From positions 5,680,499 to 5,744,498 of the forward strand of contig JAQFVV010000012.1 in NCBI GenBank assembly GCA_028023455.1: a stretch of 64,000 bases of DNA, in the 5' to 3' direction. The stretch comes from Epiperipatus broadwayi. Lineage: Eukaryota > Onychophora > Udeonychophora > Euonychophora > Peripatidae. Every line of letters begins with the position of its first letter. The stretch's first letter is position 1. Made by a program: the position numbers and the translations under genes. Under the pieces are notes generated by a model. That model did no database searches, was not told the DNA's origin, and saw nothing but the letters and a program-made list of their open reading frames with translations. Below are positions 47,810-58,902 of this stretch, piece by piece.

Positions 47810-50600
47810 ATTTAGGTACTTACAACTGCAGATCACTTTCAAGTGAAGAAGATTGCAAGAATTAGAAGAAGAACTGTCTTATAATAAATGGGACATTATT
47901 GGACTTTGTGAAGTTAGAAGAAGAGACAATTGATTTATAAAGGGGACATGTATTCTACTATAAAGACACAAATATCGGAAATAAAAGTGGAGTAGGATTC
48001 ATTATTAAAAAAAAAGTGAAAGAACAACATTATGGAGATTGATGGTGTATCATACAGACTGACAAGATTGGTTATATAACTTAATAGCAAATAAATGGGC
48101 AAAACTCTCTCCATACAGTAGTGTCACTCATCATGTGATGTTTGGTGGTTTAATAGCAGATACCAAATGCAGATGATTAAGGTTTCTACCCTAACAAGTT
48201 CTCATAGTGATGAAGTAGTAGAAGATTTTTATATGGATGTACAAAAGGCTTTTCATCAGAGTAAACAACATTTAAAATTTTTTTATGGGTGAAGTTAATG
48301 CTAGAATTGGTAAACAAATGAAAGATGAAAGTGCTGTAGGTAATTTTGGTTATGGTAATAGAAATGAGAGAGGACAAAGACTTGTAGAGTTTGCAGACAA
48401 AGAAAAACTATATTATGACTTTTTTTTTTTTTGAGAAAAATGTTAAAGGGAAATGGACAAGGAAGCATCCAAATGATGGTACAAGCAGAATTGGATTATA
48501 TTTTGACTAACAGAAAATACATATTTGAAGATTGTAATGTTCTTAATAAATTTAACACAGGAAGAGATCATCGATTATTAAGATATAAGGTATGTGTTAA
48601 TGCAAAACTAGAGAATCAAAAATTATTAAGAAAAACAATATTTACAGTTCATATTCCTAATCTTCAGAAACATTCTAATGAATTTAAATTAGAACTTCCA
48701 AATTGGTTTCAAGTATTAGCAGATTTTGAACATGATTCAGATTTGAATGAAATTAATAAGAAAATAACTGATGCAATTTTAAAAACTGCAACAAAGATAT
48801 CTGGTAGAAAAAAACAGCAAGATGACCAATAAAATTTCTACTGAGATTAGAGAATTTATGAAGAAAAGAAGAAGTATGAAAATATACAAAAATGATGCAT
48901 TAAAAAGAACTAAATACCTCGAATTTTGTAAAACGGTGCAGAAAAGAGTTGAAAATGATATAAGAAAGTATAAACTGTGAATTAACAAGGAAAGCTGTAG
49001 AAGAGAATAAAAGTCTTAAGAGGATAAAACAACATTTTGGTATTGGTAGGAAATTTATATCTTCAAAAAGAAAAAAAAAATAGAATTATTACTAAAAAGA
49101 GAGATGACATCATGAAATAAGTAGAAGACTTCTATCAAGAATTATATAGTAATAATTAACAAGTACCTCCTATATCTATTATATCTTCTGAATTGCCCAA
49201 AATTTTAAATGAAGAAGTGAGACATGCAATTAAATTTATGAAGAAAGGAAAGGCATTAGGTAATGATAGGATTATAATTGATATATTAAAAAAAGCAGGT
49301 GAAGAAATAAAATTTTTTTTAGCAAAGATATATACCAAATGTTTAAATAATAAAGATGTACCAGATGATTGGAAGAATGCAGTATTAATATTTTTAAAAG
49401 GTGATAAAGAAGATATGAGAAATTACAGATCTATCAGCCTTTTATCAGTTTTATACAAAATTTTTAACTATATAATTACAACTCATCTACAGAGAACATT
49501 GGATTTTCCCCAATCAAGATAACAAGCTTGATTTAAAAGTGGTTTTAGTACAATAGATCATATACAGGTATTGAGAGAAGTTATAGAAAGAACAAATGAA
49601 TATGCATTGCCATTATGCTTTGGATTTGTAGATTATGAAAAAGCATAAACATTTATTTAGTGATTAACGCATTGGATCATCAAGGTATATATCCATGATA
49701 TTGTCATATTTTAAAGAATATTGAAAAAAATGCAACAGCAACAATTACATAATGATACTAGGAAAATCAACATTGAAATGGGTGTAAGACATGGTGACTT
49801 CATATCTCAAAAGCTTCTTACAGCAGTGTTGCAAGAAGTATTTTGTGGATTAAAATGAAAAGCTAAAGGAGTGAACATAAATGGAGATTACTTAAGTCAT
49901 TTAGATTTTGCTGATGATGTAGTTGTTTTGCAAATAATACTTTACAGCTGCAGGAAATGTTGCAGGAGTTATCAGATGAAAGTAAGAAAATAGGACTAAA
50001 GATAAATGTTAAAAACACTAAAGTAATAATGTTCAATGGATTTTCTCAAAATATGAAAATAAAGATTGATTATGATGAGTTAGAAGAAGTTAACAGCTAC
50101 AAATACCTTGGTCAGATTATTAATACAGATGGAAACACAATGGATAAAATTAATCATAGAATTAAACTTGGTTGGAGTGCTTTTAGTAAAAATAACTTGA
50201 TACTAAAAGGAAATATGCCTATGTCTTTCAAAGGGAAGGTTTTTGATAGATGTGTTTTACCAGTTCTTACTTATGGATCTGAGACTTGGACACTTAATAG
50301 AAGAGCAATACAAAGTCTTCAGATTACTCAAAAAAGTATGGAGAGATGCATTTAGGAATAACAAAAAGAGATCAAAAATGTAATATATGGGTAAGAGAAC
50401 AAGCAGGTGTTATGATCTCATTGAAAAAATTAAAAGATTAAAATGGAGTTGGGCAGGACATATTTCTAGAAGAGATGGTAATAGATGGACAATTGAAATT
50501 TTAAACTGGATTGCAAGAGATTGTAAAAGACCCAGAAAGAGTCCACATGTGAGATGGATGGATGTAATAAAGTGTGCAGGGGTGATGTGGAGAAGCTAAA
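47810..50600 (+). pseudogene. RTE endonuclease-reverse transcriptase pseudogene
   Basis: Fragments in order: a degraded endonuclease start near 47815 (YNCRSLSS), the GNFGYGNRNERGQ region near 48340, a 133-codon frame 48431-48829 (ELDYILTNRK, FNTGRDHRLL, in which the SDHR motif is changed to RDHR), and the RT block 49193-49519 ([24 protein letters not shown]). Motif A (GFVDYEKA) is near 49622, LDFADDVVV near 49900, and the thumb frame 49957-50352 ends KSMERCI. The C-terminal tail is at 50387-50596 (WSWAGHISRRDGNRW). At least ten breaks; no functional product. Confidence 0.85.
48093..48149 (+). mobile_element. 57-bp insertion made only of PLE family B ends
   Basis: Inserted in the RTE copy between duplicated TTAATAGCARAT (48081-48092 and 48150-48161). 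It reads GGGCAAAACTCTCTCCATAC, then ATCATGTGATGTTTGG, i.e. the two extreme ends of family B without the hammerhead centre. Comparison with 40200-40240 shows that the sequence interrupts the RTE coding region. Confidence 0.8.
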
Positions 50601-50859
50601 GGTCAGAGAATATAGATTGAACTTGGAGAGACCTTCATCCTGCAGTGGATTGGTAATCGTTGATGATGATGATGATGATTTATTTCAAATCACATGACAA
50701 AATAAGAATTGATAATAAGTTAAATTGATAATACTCATTTGTAAGTAATCGTTAAAACATAATCTCTTTTTCTCACACTTACACAAGTTATTCAAACAGT
50801 AATATTTTTAACACAATGATGCCACCTGGTACAAGCTGTAATAGTTAGTAGATGCTAAA

Positions 50860-51215
50860 AGGTTGTGCACTATAAATTCTATCCAGCACCCACCTATCCA
50901 ATATCCCCTCACAAGTTTCTAGCTTATGACTTTCAGTGAATTAGCTTGAATTGAAACAATATTGTGTTTTAATTTAAGTTAACAATTTTATAATTAGTCA
51001 AAAAGATAAAAGGTGAATGTTGGAGAGATGCATTGGATCCTAATATCCATGTACACTGCTTCCAATCCAATGATCCTCACTGTTGAAAGCCATATTTTAA
51101 AAATTAGTCTGGGAATATTTGATAGATAGTTATGGTGATATTCTTCTAGCATCTACTGATTGGTAGAGCTTATACTAGGTGGCACCCTTGTATGGAAAAT
51201 TTTGTCATTTATAAA
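50860..51215. repeat. Diverged palindrome related to PLE family B
   Basis: GCACCCACCTATCCAATATCC then AAGTTTCTAGCTTATGA on the left (near 50885-50930) and the inverse-type GGGAATATTTGATAGATAG then TGCTTCTAGCATC on the right (51112-51160), around a longer unrelated centre. The terminal word GAAAATTTTGTC replaces GAGAGTTTTGCC. It is an older or distinct subfamily; the hammerhead core is not preserved. Confidence 0.5.
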
Positions 51216-51697
51216 TACTTTCTATTGATTATGATGGACATGTTAAGTGATATTATATAAAATATTAATCGTTTAAAGAATCATAATTATTATTTAAAAC
51301 TTAAAATTAAAAATCCAAATCCAAAAAGGGAAAAAAGGAAAATATTTTCCTTTATTAAGTTACGTAAGGTTTAAGGGTGGTTGGAGAGAATTTTGAAACA
51401 TATAAGAAATTGTACTCACCCAAGAAAATTAAATAATGGGATTGGAATAGTTTTATATAAATAATATCTTTCATAATGAAATGTGTAAAATAAAAATAAC
51501 TGATGGTAAAATCATTGGAATTTGAAAAAAATAAAAAAGCAAAACATCTATGATTATTTAGATGTGATATGTTGGACTATTTCCATCATCTATGAGTGAA
51601 TGTTAAATGTACAGACAATTTTAAACTTTATTTAAACTTTTCAAATGCAAACAGCTTGTTAGTAATAACAAACAATTTGACAACACAGATTAGTAAT

Positions 51698-51745
51698 TAC
51701 ACATTGTTTCGAGTAGTATTATTCTCCCTCTTCTTCAGATGTTGC
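51698..51745 (-). ncRNA. Hammerhead-like motif, family A, left arm
   Basis: On the - strand: CUGAAGA, one A, a stem II beginning GAG and closing CUC with a long A/U-rich loop, GAAAC, AAU, then GUG where a GUH cleavage site is expected (the last base would not permit cleavage). The core boxes CUGANGA and GAAA are both intact. The extra A after CUGANGA recurs in families B, D and the 61421 motif. Confidence 0.5.
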
Positions 51746-51850
51746 TGGCCTGAATTTGGTTAGAGCATTTGCTTTAAATTCGATATTCAAGAATCTAAAG
51801 GTACAAATTCAACTCCTGTGCAAATACTGTCACTATGCATATCAGGCCAG

Positions 51851-51893
51851 CAACACCTGAAGAAGATTGGAGAATAATACTACTCGACACTTG
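51851..51893 (+). ncRNA. Hammerhead-like motif, family A, right arm
   Basis: CUGAAGA then the hairpin ending CUACUC, then GACAC in place of GAAAC, so one core A is replaced. It is the inverted partner of 51698-51745. Confidence 0.42.
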
Positions 51894-53935
51894 TATAACA
51901 ATAATAAAATCTTTCCAACTGGTTTTAATTTATAAAATTTTAAACCATGGTTTTTGAAAATATACTTTTCCTACATATATGAATGCATTTTAGTAATCTA
52001 TTCCAGATTATGTTTGTTCTCTTTGAATATTGGGAGTGATATATAGTGGATACAGTTCATTTTGGTAGGTCTTATGACAACTATTTATCTTATGACATGG
52101 TTTACTTCATTAAAGCAAGCAACATCACATTCTATGTATCATCAATGTTCATCTCTGGATTTGATTATATAAGTTCAGGTGTTTTGATCAGTTTTTGTTT
52201 TTTTAGACCACCTAGTAAATAATATTTTATAAGCTAATGTCATCTTAATGTGGTGAATGAAGTAATGACCTTAAAACAGTCAGCAAGATATTGCTATCCA
52301 ATGATTCTGTGACAAACTGTTTTAACCAATGGGTTTTATGCTTTCATGGAAAAATTCTGCAATACTCTTTGAATCAAGACTTAGATTAGATTAGATGGGA
52401 TTGGATTGCTGACATTTTTTTGTCAGACTTATTTATACCCCACATGTTTTTTTCTTTCTTTAACATTTACCATGTAATCAATTTTCCAAAATAATGTCTT
52501 TATTATGTTTATCCAAAAACATCTCTATTTGGACCTAATTACAATAATAAATATTCATTTTGCAACATCTTGTAAAGCAAATATATTTACATATGCTTTT
52601 ACATTATATGATTATTTTACAAATGACTAAACAAATAGTTTTTTGCTTTATTTATGGTAGTGATAGGAAGAAAGAAAACGTCATGACTAACTTTTAGAAA
52701 TTGATCTATAACTTTTTTTTAAATTTTAGTACCCCATAATTTTCAGTAATATTTAGTTTTGATGTTCAATTTACTATAAGAAAAGGCAAATTATTTTTTT
52801 AAAACACTATCCTTTTAGGCAAACTGAAGGTTACAAAATATTATATATTTTTCTAAACTATGCAATTCAAATTCATTTGCACAGCACTAAAACTATTTTT
52901 TTTTACTTCTTTTGGTGGTTTTACATAGTATCTTTCTTTTGTTGTATATTTAATAGTAGGATTAATTCTATAGATCTATTTCATTTTACTTTCTTAAACC
53001 AGTGTACTTAAGTTATGCGTTTGCTATATCTAGTATGTGTGCACACATGCACATAAAAATTTATACATTTATTATCAATTGCTAAGAATGTTTTATTAAA
53101 CAGTTTTTTTTTCATGCAGCTTTGTAATGTAATTAATTCCAGATGCAATTGAATCCGCATTGTTAAAATACACAGCAATTTTTTTCTCAGTTTTTATTGA
53201 TATTACTGCTGCAATAATATTCAATATAGAATAAAATCTTTCTTTATCTTTTCTGAATCAAACATAAATAAGTCAATACTTGGCAGTGATTGTTATTATA
53301 TATGGACAAACTATCCAAAGAAATTTTTACTTAGTTGTAAAATTTATCTTTTAAAAATATTTTACATTCATTCTAAACATGAACTCTATATTCTAATATA
53401 ATAGATTATTAAGCCAATAATAACATACTTATAACCACAACATACATTTTAACTGAATTCCATACATCCTTTATATAACTACCTTAAAAATTCAAACTGG
53501 CAATCTGAGGTTTAAAAACTAAAACATGGCAAGATTAATAAATGTTTTAAAACAATATCAAATTACCCTTCTGCACATTTAAGATGGGATTTAATTTTTA
53601 AAGGAACTATTATTTGAAACTTTAATCTGTCTAACAATATGTTTCTAATAGTGTTCATAAGGTGTTGATCTCTTTTTCATCGTTAGAATATTATTTGTGA
53701 TACAAACATATCAAACATAATAGCAATAGACCACCACTGCTTATAGTTTCATTATCATTGTTTAACTTTTTGTAATTTATCCTTCTCTCAATATATATAT
53801 ATGCATTAAAATATCATATATATTTTTTTTAGTTTTTTATTGATATGGTTGCTATTATATTATTCAACATACAAAAAGAAAATTTATCTTGCTTTTCTAA
53901 ATCAAAAATTTAGCTTTAAGCTCTATCATTCCATT

Positions 53936-54066
53936 GAGTAGCAGAAACCAATCTGGGGTTGGGGATATTCTGAAAAGCTTATTGAGAGCTTATTTGCAAG
54001 CTCTATATATAACATTTGTAATACAAGCTTGTTAAATTAGGTCATGTGACATATGACTTGATTTCT
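53936..54066 (+). repeat. Dispersed repeat, family G, copy 1
   Basis: From AGCAGAAACCAATCTGGGG through GATATTCTGAAAAGCTTATT and AGCTCTATATATAACATTTG to GTCATGTGACATATGACTTG. Copy 2 is 54297-54444, and the last 30 bp also occur at 60965-60995. The start corresponds to the GAAAC part of a hammerhead-like motif whose upstream half is lost. Confidence 0.75.
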
Positions 54067-54296
54067 TTATAATTTTATTTTCTGCTATTAAGGCTTTGGT
54101 GATTTTATATTGCTAATGTCATTAATATATTGTATATCTGAACTTGATTCAGTCCCATGTGGCTATTTAAGTTAAATAGCTGGATTGGAAGACATATGAA
54201 TGTCTGAAAATTTCAGATTTTCTACTTAATAGTTATCCATTAGCTAAAGTGCTGGGTTTGTTTTATCTTTTTAATCTAATGTTTGAATATTCTAGC

Positions 54297-54444
54297 ACCT
54301 CACTGAGGAAGCCAGTAGAAGAAACTGGCCTGGGGTTGAAGATATTCTGTAAAGCTTCTTAAGAACTTATTTGTGAGCTCTATATATAGCATTTGTAATA
54401 CTAGCTTGTTAAATTAGTTCATGTGACACATGACTTGATTTCTT
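54297..54444 (+). repeat. Dispersed repeat, family G, copy 2, with hammerhead-like start
   Basis: Begins CCTCACTGAGGAAGCC, then AGAAGAAACTGGCCTGGGG, which aligns word for word with family B (CCUCA, CUGANGA, A, ..., GAAAC, NN, GUC, UGGGG) in the stem I and core boxes. It then follows the same sequence as copy 1 to CATGTGACACATGACTTG. Stem II is no longer a clean hairpin. Probably a PLE terminal unit of a sister subfamily. Confidence 0.6.
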
Positions 54445-56147
54445 TGTAATATATATATGGGGAAATTCCAAGCTATCAAGCTAAGCTTCACAAAAAATGA
54501 CTACAGCAGACTTATCTTCTTAATAATATTTCTCTGCAAAGTGTTTTTCACTAAGATTATCACTATTTCTTAAACTTTGATAAATTTTTAGCTACAAGCA
54601 CTCATTCAGCTATGAAGAAATCACATCAAGCAAAGTTCATACATTCCATGTTATTTTGAGAAGAAAATTGAATTACTTATTTCTATCTTCTACTTTGTTT
54701 ATTACCATAACCATATTAGAACCATTTTTAGTATCACAGATGACAATCTTGGCAGATATTTTGAGGCAGATCAATTTAAAGTCATCATTTCTAGATGTTT
54801 ACACACTTTTAGAGGATCCTAACATTTTAAAATATGGCTATCCAAGCATGCAGCCATTTGCCAAAGGAATGATTTAGCAAATACAATGCCAAGTGGTGCA
54901 AATTGATTGTACTATTATTTGAACTAAGAATTTCATTCTGCTATACATTTTTAAAAGTTATTTTTCTCTTTTCAATTAATTTTTTTTTTAAATTATTTTT
55001 TTATGATGACAAATATTTGCTCATTTAACTGTTATGTCATCAATTCTTCCATTTGTAAGCTTATTATAATTTTTTTCCCATAATGATAGTCTGTTACTAA
55101 TTATAATTTTTTTTTAACTTCAGTCTGCCTTCACTTTATTAGAAATGAATTATTTGTTCAATTTATTTTTCTGCTTTAAAAATTGTATTTGTTTAATATG
55201 TTCATAGACATATTGTTTTAATGATATTATATTTGATTTTCCTTTTTAATTTGAATATTATTCAGTGATTCTTTTTGCTAGCAATAAATACTTTCAAGTA
55301 TACCAACATCTTTCTTATCAATTTTTTTGATTCTTTCATTTTTACATATAATATTGTTTTTATTAATAATATATTTATATTTTAGGGTACCATTTATGAA
55401 CTTAGTTTAATGTCAGTTATAATTAATCTTATCCAAATTATATGACTGATATCTATTATTATTTAATTTCTTTAAATACTGCAATATTTATTAGCTTATT
55501 TTATATATAACATTTAAAAATTAGAAATGTCTTCAAGTTAAATTTTATTTACTTTTCATCTTGTTACCATGATTTGGTAAAATAAAACAATTTTTAGGTT
55601 TTCTATATAAATATATAATTTGTTTTTGGTCTTATTCAGTTATGCTATAATAATCAATACCAAACAAATACAGAAAAATTTGACTTTAAGTAAATGTGGA
55701 TATTTTATTGGTAGTGTACAATTTTTAAAAAAGCTTGTTATGTTTTCTTGGCTATTATTCTATATTTAAATGCAGCTAATCATCTAAATGTTAGTTGTAA
55801 ATCACATTTGAATAAACTTAAATGAAGAATAAAGTATGAATTTAATCTGGGTTGGAACAAAATAAATGTAATACAATAAAACTTTCATCACTGTTTGGGG
55901 AAAATATGACATATTCCTATATACACTAAGTCTATGTTTATTTGTTTATTTATTTTTTACATTTATATGGTTTATTAAAATATTAATTGAAATTCTGGTA
56001 AAATATTTTTGTTATTATTTTGTAGTGTGACTTAACATCTCATTGTGTCTCAAGATTACTGACATTAAAATTAAATATTCAATTGTAAAAATAAATTTTA
56101 AATTTGATGAGCTTTTGAAATACATGTATAACAAGAATTGTTTCAAA

Positions 56148-56345
56148 ACAGGCAAAACTCTCTATACATATTGCCACTCAGTGCAAGCCAGAGTAATCAA
56201 TGGATGACAGATTGCTTATGCATAAAATCCCCATCTAGTGCCTACTCATCCAATATCCCAGACTAATTTCTGGCTTGTGGCCTTCATCAGTGTTTTAATA
56301 ACAGTTATAAGCAAGTGTAAGAAATGGTGATCATGTGATGTTTAT
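56148..56345. mobile_element. PLE family B terminal fragment
   Basis: Left arm GGCAAAACTCTCTATACATA, ATCAATGGATGACAG and CTAGTGCCTACTCATCC, then the core, then directly the AACAGTTATAAGCAAG and GTGATCATGTGATGTTTA tail. The right arm of the palindrome is missing, so the unit is a solo inverted half plus tail. Confidence 0.8.
56248..56292 (-). ncRNA. Hammerhead-like motif, family B (stem I truncated)
   Basis: On the - strand: CUGAUGA, A, the hairpin GGC-CACAA-GCC, A, GAAAU, UA, GUC, then UGGGAUAUUGGAU. Both core boxes and the GUC site are intact. The upstream half of stem I has been replaced, leaving about 2 bp, so folding is doubtful. Confidence 0.5.
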
Positions 56346-57252
56346 TAGCTTAAAAAAATTTTCATAATAAAGTTATCTGCTGTCTAATGCAGATTTTATT
56401 AAATTATTTACTTTTCAAATGTTTGAACTTGTATTTATAACTCAAACTGTAACTTTCTTATAATGATACCAGATTTCTTTTTGAAGTAAGCAGTAAGTAA
56501 AATTATTCAACACTAAGTTAAAATGTAAACTACATACTCTTATGAGAATCTCATAACAAATAGCCTTGCAAGAAGAGGGTATTTGAGTTTCAATCTATTG
56601 GTAATAATTGAGAGTGATAGATAGTCCCTGCATATAATCCTTGTCAAAATTTTATACCTTCTTATTCTGAATCTGTCATGTACTTCTTAGTACCAATTGA
56701 TTTTTTTTTTTTTTATAGAGTGGCTTATAAAGTGTAGTTGTCACAAGGAGAAAATAAAATAATCTGCATAGTTTCATTTAGAAGTACAATTCTGAAATAA
56801 AATTTAAGCAATAAATTAGTTTATTTTTTATTTGGAGGCTATGTAATCCTTCTTTGAAGGCCAGTTTCAAATCAATAGTTGTAGATTGTATATATCCACA
56901 CTAAACAACTAAATTTAGGTTTTTAAATTTTGAGAGATTTTACTATATATAAAATATTTTTGTAATACAATTCAACATAAAGTGTGGATCAATAAAAATA
57001 TTTAATACATTGTTTTTAATGTTCAAAATTTATAAAATTGTTAAAAAGTTTTTTATCATTTTAAAATTAATATAATTTTTTTATGTGTAGAACTTTTATA
57101 CTTGTTATGTCTTCTTAAAACCATTTTTTTTTCTATTTTCAATAGTCCTTAGCTTTTGTGTTTTTATACTCTAAGAATGTTGAAATGATGTGGTCTTTAA
57201 TGGAAAGGTCTTAATACAATTATAGAATAATAAAATGTGAATAGAAGATGCA

Positions 57253-57320
57253 CTTTTTTTTTCATATGTCAACAGCTGCTTGGAAGGCAGCTATGCCAAC
57301 CACTAGGCCATCAACACTTT
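57253..57320 (-). mobile_element. tRNA-derived SINE, subfamily 3, internally deleted
   Basis: On the - strand: AAAGTGTTGATGGCCTAGTGG (box A), then the TTGGCATAGCTGCCTTCCAAG region, then straight to TTGACATATGA and an A-rich tail; the box B segment present at 21740-21765 is missing. It is flanked by TAGAAGAT direct repeats (57242-57249 and 57321-57328). Confidence 0.8.
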
Positions 57321-58139
57321 TAGAAGATATGCTTGCCTTTTATTTCTGTTAAAATGTACTTAAAATCTAATATATATATAATAAAATGACAGTAATAAAT
57401 AGATGGATTAGTGGTTTTTAAAAAAATCATTTTAAAAAATAACTTTTTTATATTTGTAATGTTTGTTATTTTTTTATTTTAATTACTTTTACAAAAGAAA
57501 GAAATGCGGGATATTCTTTGTAGAATATTCTTTGTAGAATTTATATATATATAATTTTATTTTTCAAAAAAAAAAAAGAAAAGAAGAAAAGAATTATAAT
57601 TCTTTTACATTTCATAAAAGTGAAAGCATCGTTTTTTATATAAGGGAAAAGCATATTTAAAATATAAATGTATTCTTTAGTAGTATTATTACCCACCAGT
57701 CAATCATTATCATTTGTTGGAGATTATATGAATGACATGATATACAGAAGTAGTTTATGACGGTATTCTTCTATGCAGCTTGATATAGTATTACCACTGT
57801 TGACACAATTGTCATAAAATTGTCAACATAATCATTCTATGTTGAGGCTACCAAACACAAATATTAATAATAAAACATTAAAGAGACAGAAATCAAATAA
57901 AGTGGACCCAAACAAAAATACAAATCAAATAATGAGGGGTCAGATTAACCTTAGGTCAACATGAGTGTGACAAGAATCTCAGCCTCAGAGTGGCCTTCGA
58001 GCATTCCATCAGATTTTCAATTGGATGGTTGGTTGAAGAGTTAGAGTGTGTAGTAGATTGAAGCCTATCCCTTAAAGTATGAAGATTGGCTATCTTAATA
58101 TATATCTGAGCACTTATAGCATATATGTGTAGAGATGAT

Positions 58140-58193
58140 AATCTGGACCAACTGATGATTGCTAGTTTAGCATGAAATACATATATTGGTGAT
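58140..58193 (+). ncRNA. Hammerhead-ribozyme-like motif, family C, copy 2
   Basis: CUGAUGA (58152-58158), a stem II UGCU/AGCA with loop AGUUU (the G10.1-C11.1 position is U-U here), an intact GAAA, a 2-bp stem III (AU/AU) with loop AC, and cleavage triplet AUA. This copy keeps GAAA, while 43476 keeps G10.1-C11.1; together they imply a fully canonical ancestor. Downstream sequence (58205-58295) is shared with 13830-13921. Confidence 0.6.
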
Positions 58194-58534
58194 TATATGT
58201 TTTCGACATATATGTGTTCAAGTGTATCAGTGTTATGAGATAGAATGGAGAGTGGTGGGTCGTGTGAAAATCTGTGCTCATATACCCTATATATTAAATC
58301 AAAAAATAGAAAACATTAACTATATAATAGTCTTTTTGTAAATATTTCTAAAATATGGAAAGCCTGCCTCAATATACTTGTCAGTACAGAGACTTGAAAT
58401 AACTTATATATGACACTACTGTCAATCTACTAAACCAGCCTGTATTAATTAGAAATTATGCTTAAAGAAATCATTATTTAAGTTACATAATTTAATTGTC
58501 AAATTTGAACCTTATCCATGTGTTTTTTTTTTAG

Positions 58535-58657
58535 TGCCTGGAGTACCAGATTTTGAAATAACTGATATGGATAAAGATTTTATTCAAGTTAGGTGGATTC
58601 CAATATTCAAAGATCAGCGACCTGGTAACAAATTTTTTTCAAGATATAAAAAAATAG
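58535..58657 (+). CDS. Nrg: Neuroglian-like exon: N-terminal half of the next FN3 domain
   Basis: This internal exon of 123 nt, phase 1 at both ends, has acceptor TTTTTTTTTAG and donor ATAG|GTAATC. It joins the 29581-29787 exon through TTG (Leu). The translation runs PGVPDFEITDMDKDFIQVRW, then IPIFKDQRPGNKFFSRYKKI. VRW carries the strand-B Trp, and 'PGNKFFSRYK' matches the strand C region that L1-family proteins have in their membrane-proximal FN3 domain. Same length and phase as 16520-16642, which encodes the equivalent half of the previous domain. Confidence 0.85.
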
Positions 58658-58743
58658 GTAATCAAGTTTGACTTAATTTTCATTATTGGGCAAAGTTTAA
58701 TTAAGAAGTGGTCATATTTTATTTTATTTTATATTTTTGATAG

Positions 58744-58902
58744 GTGAAACTCAATGGAAAAATACTTCTCTTCAGACTCAAGATGATTATGACTTAATAA
58801 AAGATCTAGAGCCTGGTACTGAATATATTATTAAAGTTGTATCAGTTGAAGGACGCCAAGAAAGTGAAAGTGTAGAAAAAAAAGTATTCACATTAAATAA
58901 AA
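58744..58902 (+). CDS. Nrg: Neuroglian-like exon: C-terminal half of the FN3 domain
   Basis: This exon of 159 nt, phase 1 at both ends, follows an 86-bp intron (58658-58743) with acceptor TTTTGATAG and ends at donor AAAA|GTAAGA. The translation begins GETQWKNTSLQTQDDYDL and continues LEPGTEYIIKVVSVEGRQES. 'GETQW' and 'L-x-P-x-T-x-Y..RVVSV-x-G' are hallmarks of the last FN3 domain of neuroglian-type proteins as I recall them. The next exons should encode the juxtamembrane, transmembrane and ankyrin-binding cytoplasmic parts; they were not found in the remaining 5.1 kb. Confidence 0.86.

Larger units (their letters stand above)
47557..50677 (+). mobile_element. RTE-like retrotransposon copy, decayed, 8-bp TSD
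   Basis: Same family as 37718-40967, opposite strand. It begins within the leader (homologous to about 40775 in the other copy), so it is slightly 5'-truncated, and ends in (TGA)n. It is flanked by ATTTATTT (47549-47556 and 50678-50685), in an AT-rich context that weakens the TSD. A 57-bp foreign insert lies at 48093-48149. Numerous frameshifts, stops and small deletions break endonuclease and RT. Confidence 0.88.
51565..51900. mobile_element. PLE family A tail-to-tail terminal fragment
   Basis: On the - strand (51760-51565) it reads from the hammerhead-like hairpin outward to the terminal words GTTTAAATAAAG and GATGGAAATAGTCCAACAT. On the + strand (51745-51900) a tRNA-like module (TTGGTTAGAGCATT) is followed by a second hairpin, CTGAAGAAGATTGGAG...ACTACTCGACA. 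The two hairpins face each other across GGCCAGCAA / TTGCTGGCC. Confidence 0.72.
29788..58534 (+). other. Intron of about 28.7 kb in the neuroglian-like gene
   Basis: From GT at 29788 to AG at 58533-58534. It contains two long RTE copies, a hAT element, several PLE termini, a possible - strand unit (30780-33960) and a SINE. No further FN3-type exon was recognised in it, and the flanking exons join directly in frame (T|TG = Leu). A missed small or alternative exon cannot be excluded. Stretches with nothing recognised: 29880-30780, 34000-35030, 36080-36850, 37040-37700, 40980-41990, 42150-43470, 43531-45000, 45480-46570, 52000-53930, 54450-56140 and 56350-57240. Confidence 0.65.

Noticed and set aside
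52385-52410. TTAGATTAGAT run as a telomere-like repeat
   Set aside because: Only two to three imperfect units and not the TTAGG or TTAGGG motif.
54656-54877. 73-codon + strand frame starting MRRKLNYLF
   Set aside because: No recognisable domain, no splice-site support, in an AT-rich intron. It could be a remnant of an unknown element, but nothing supports a gene.
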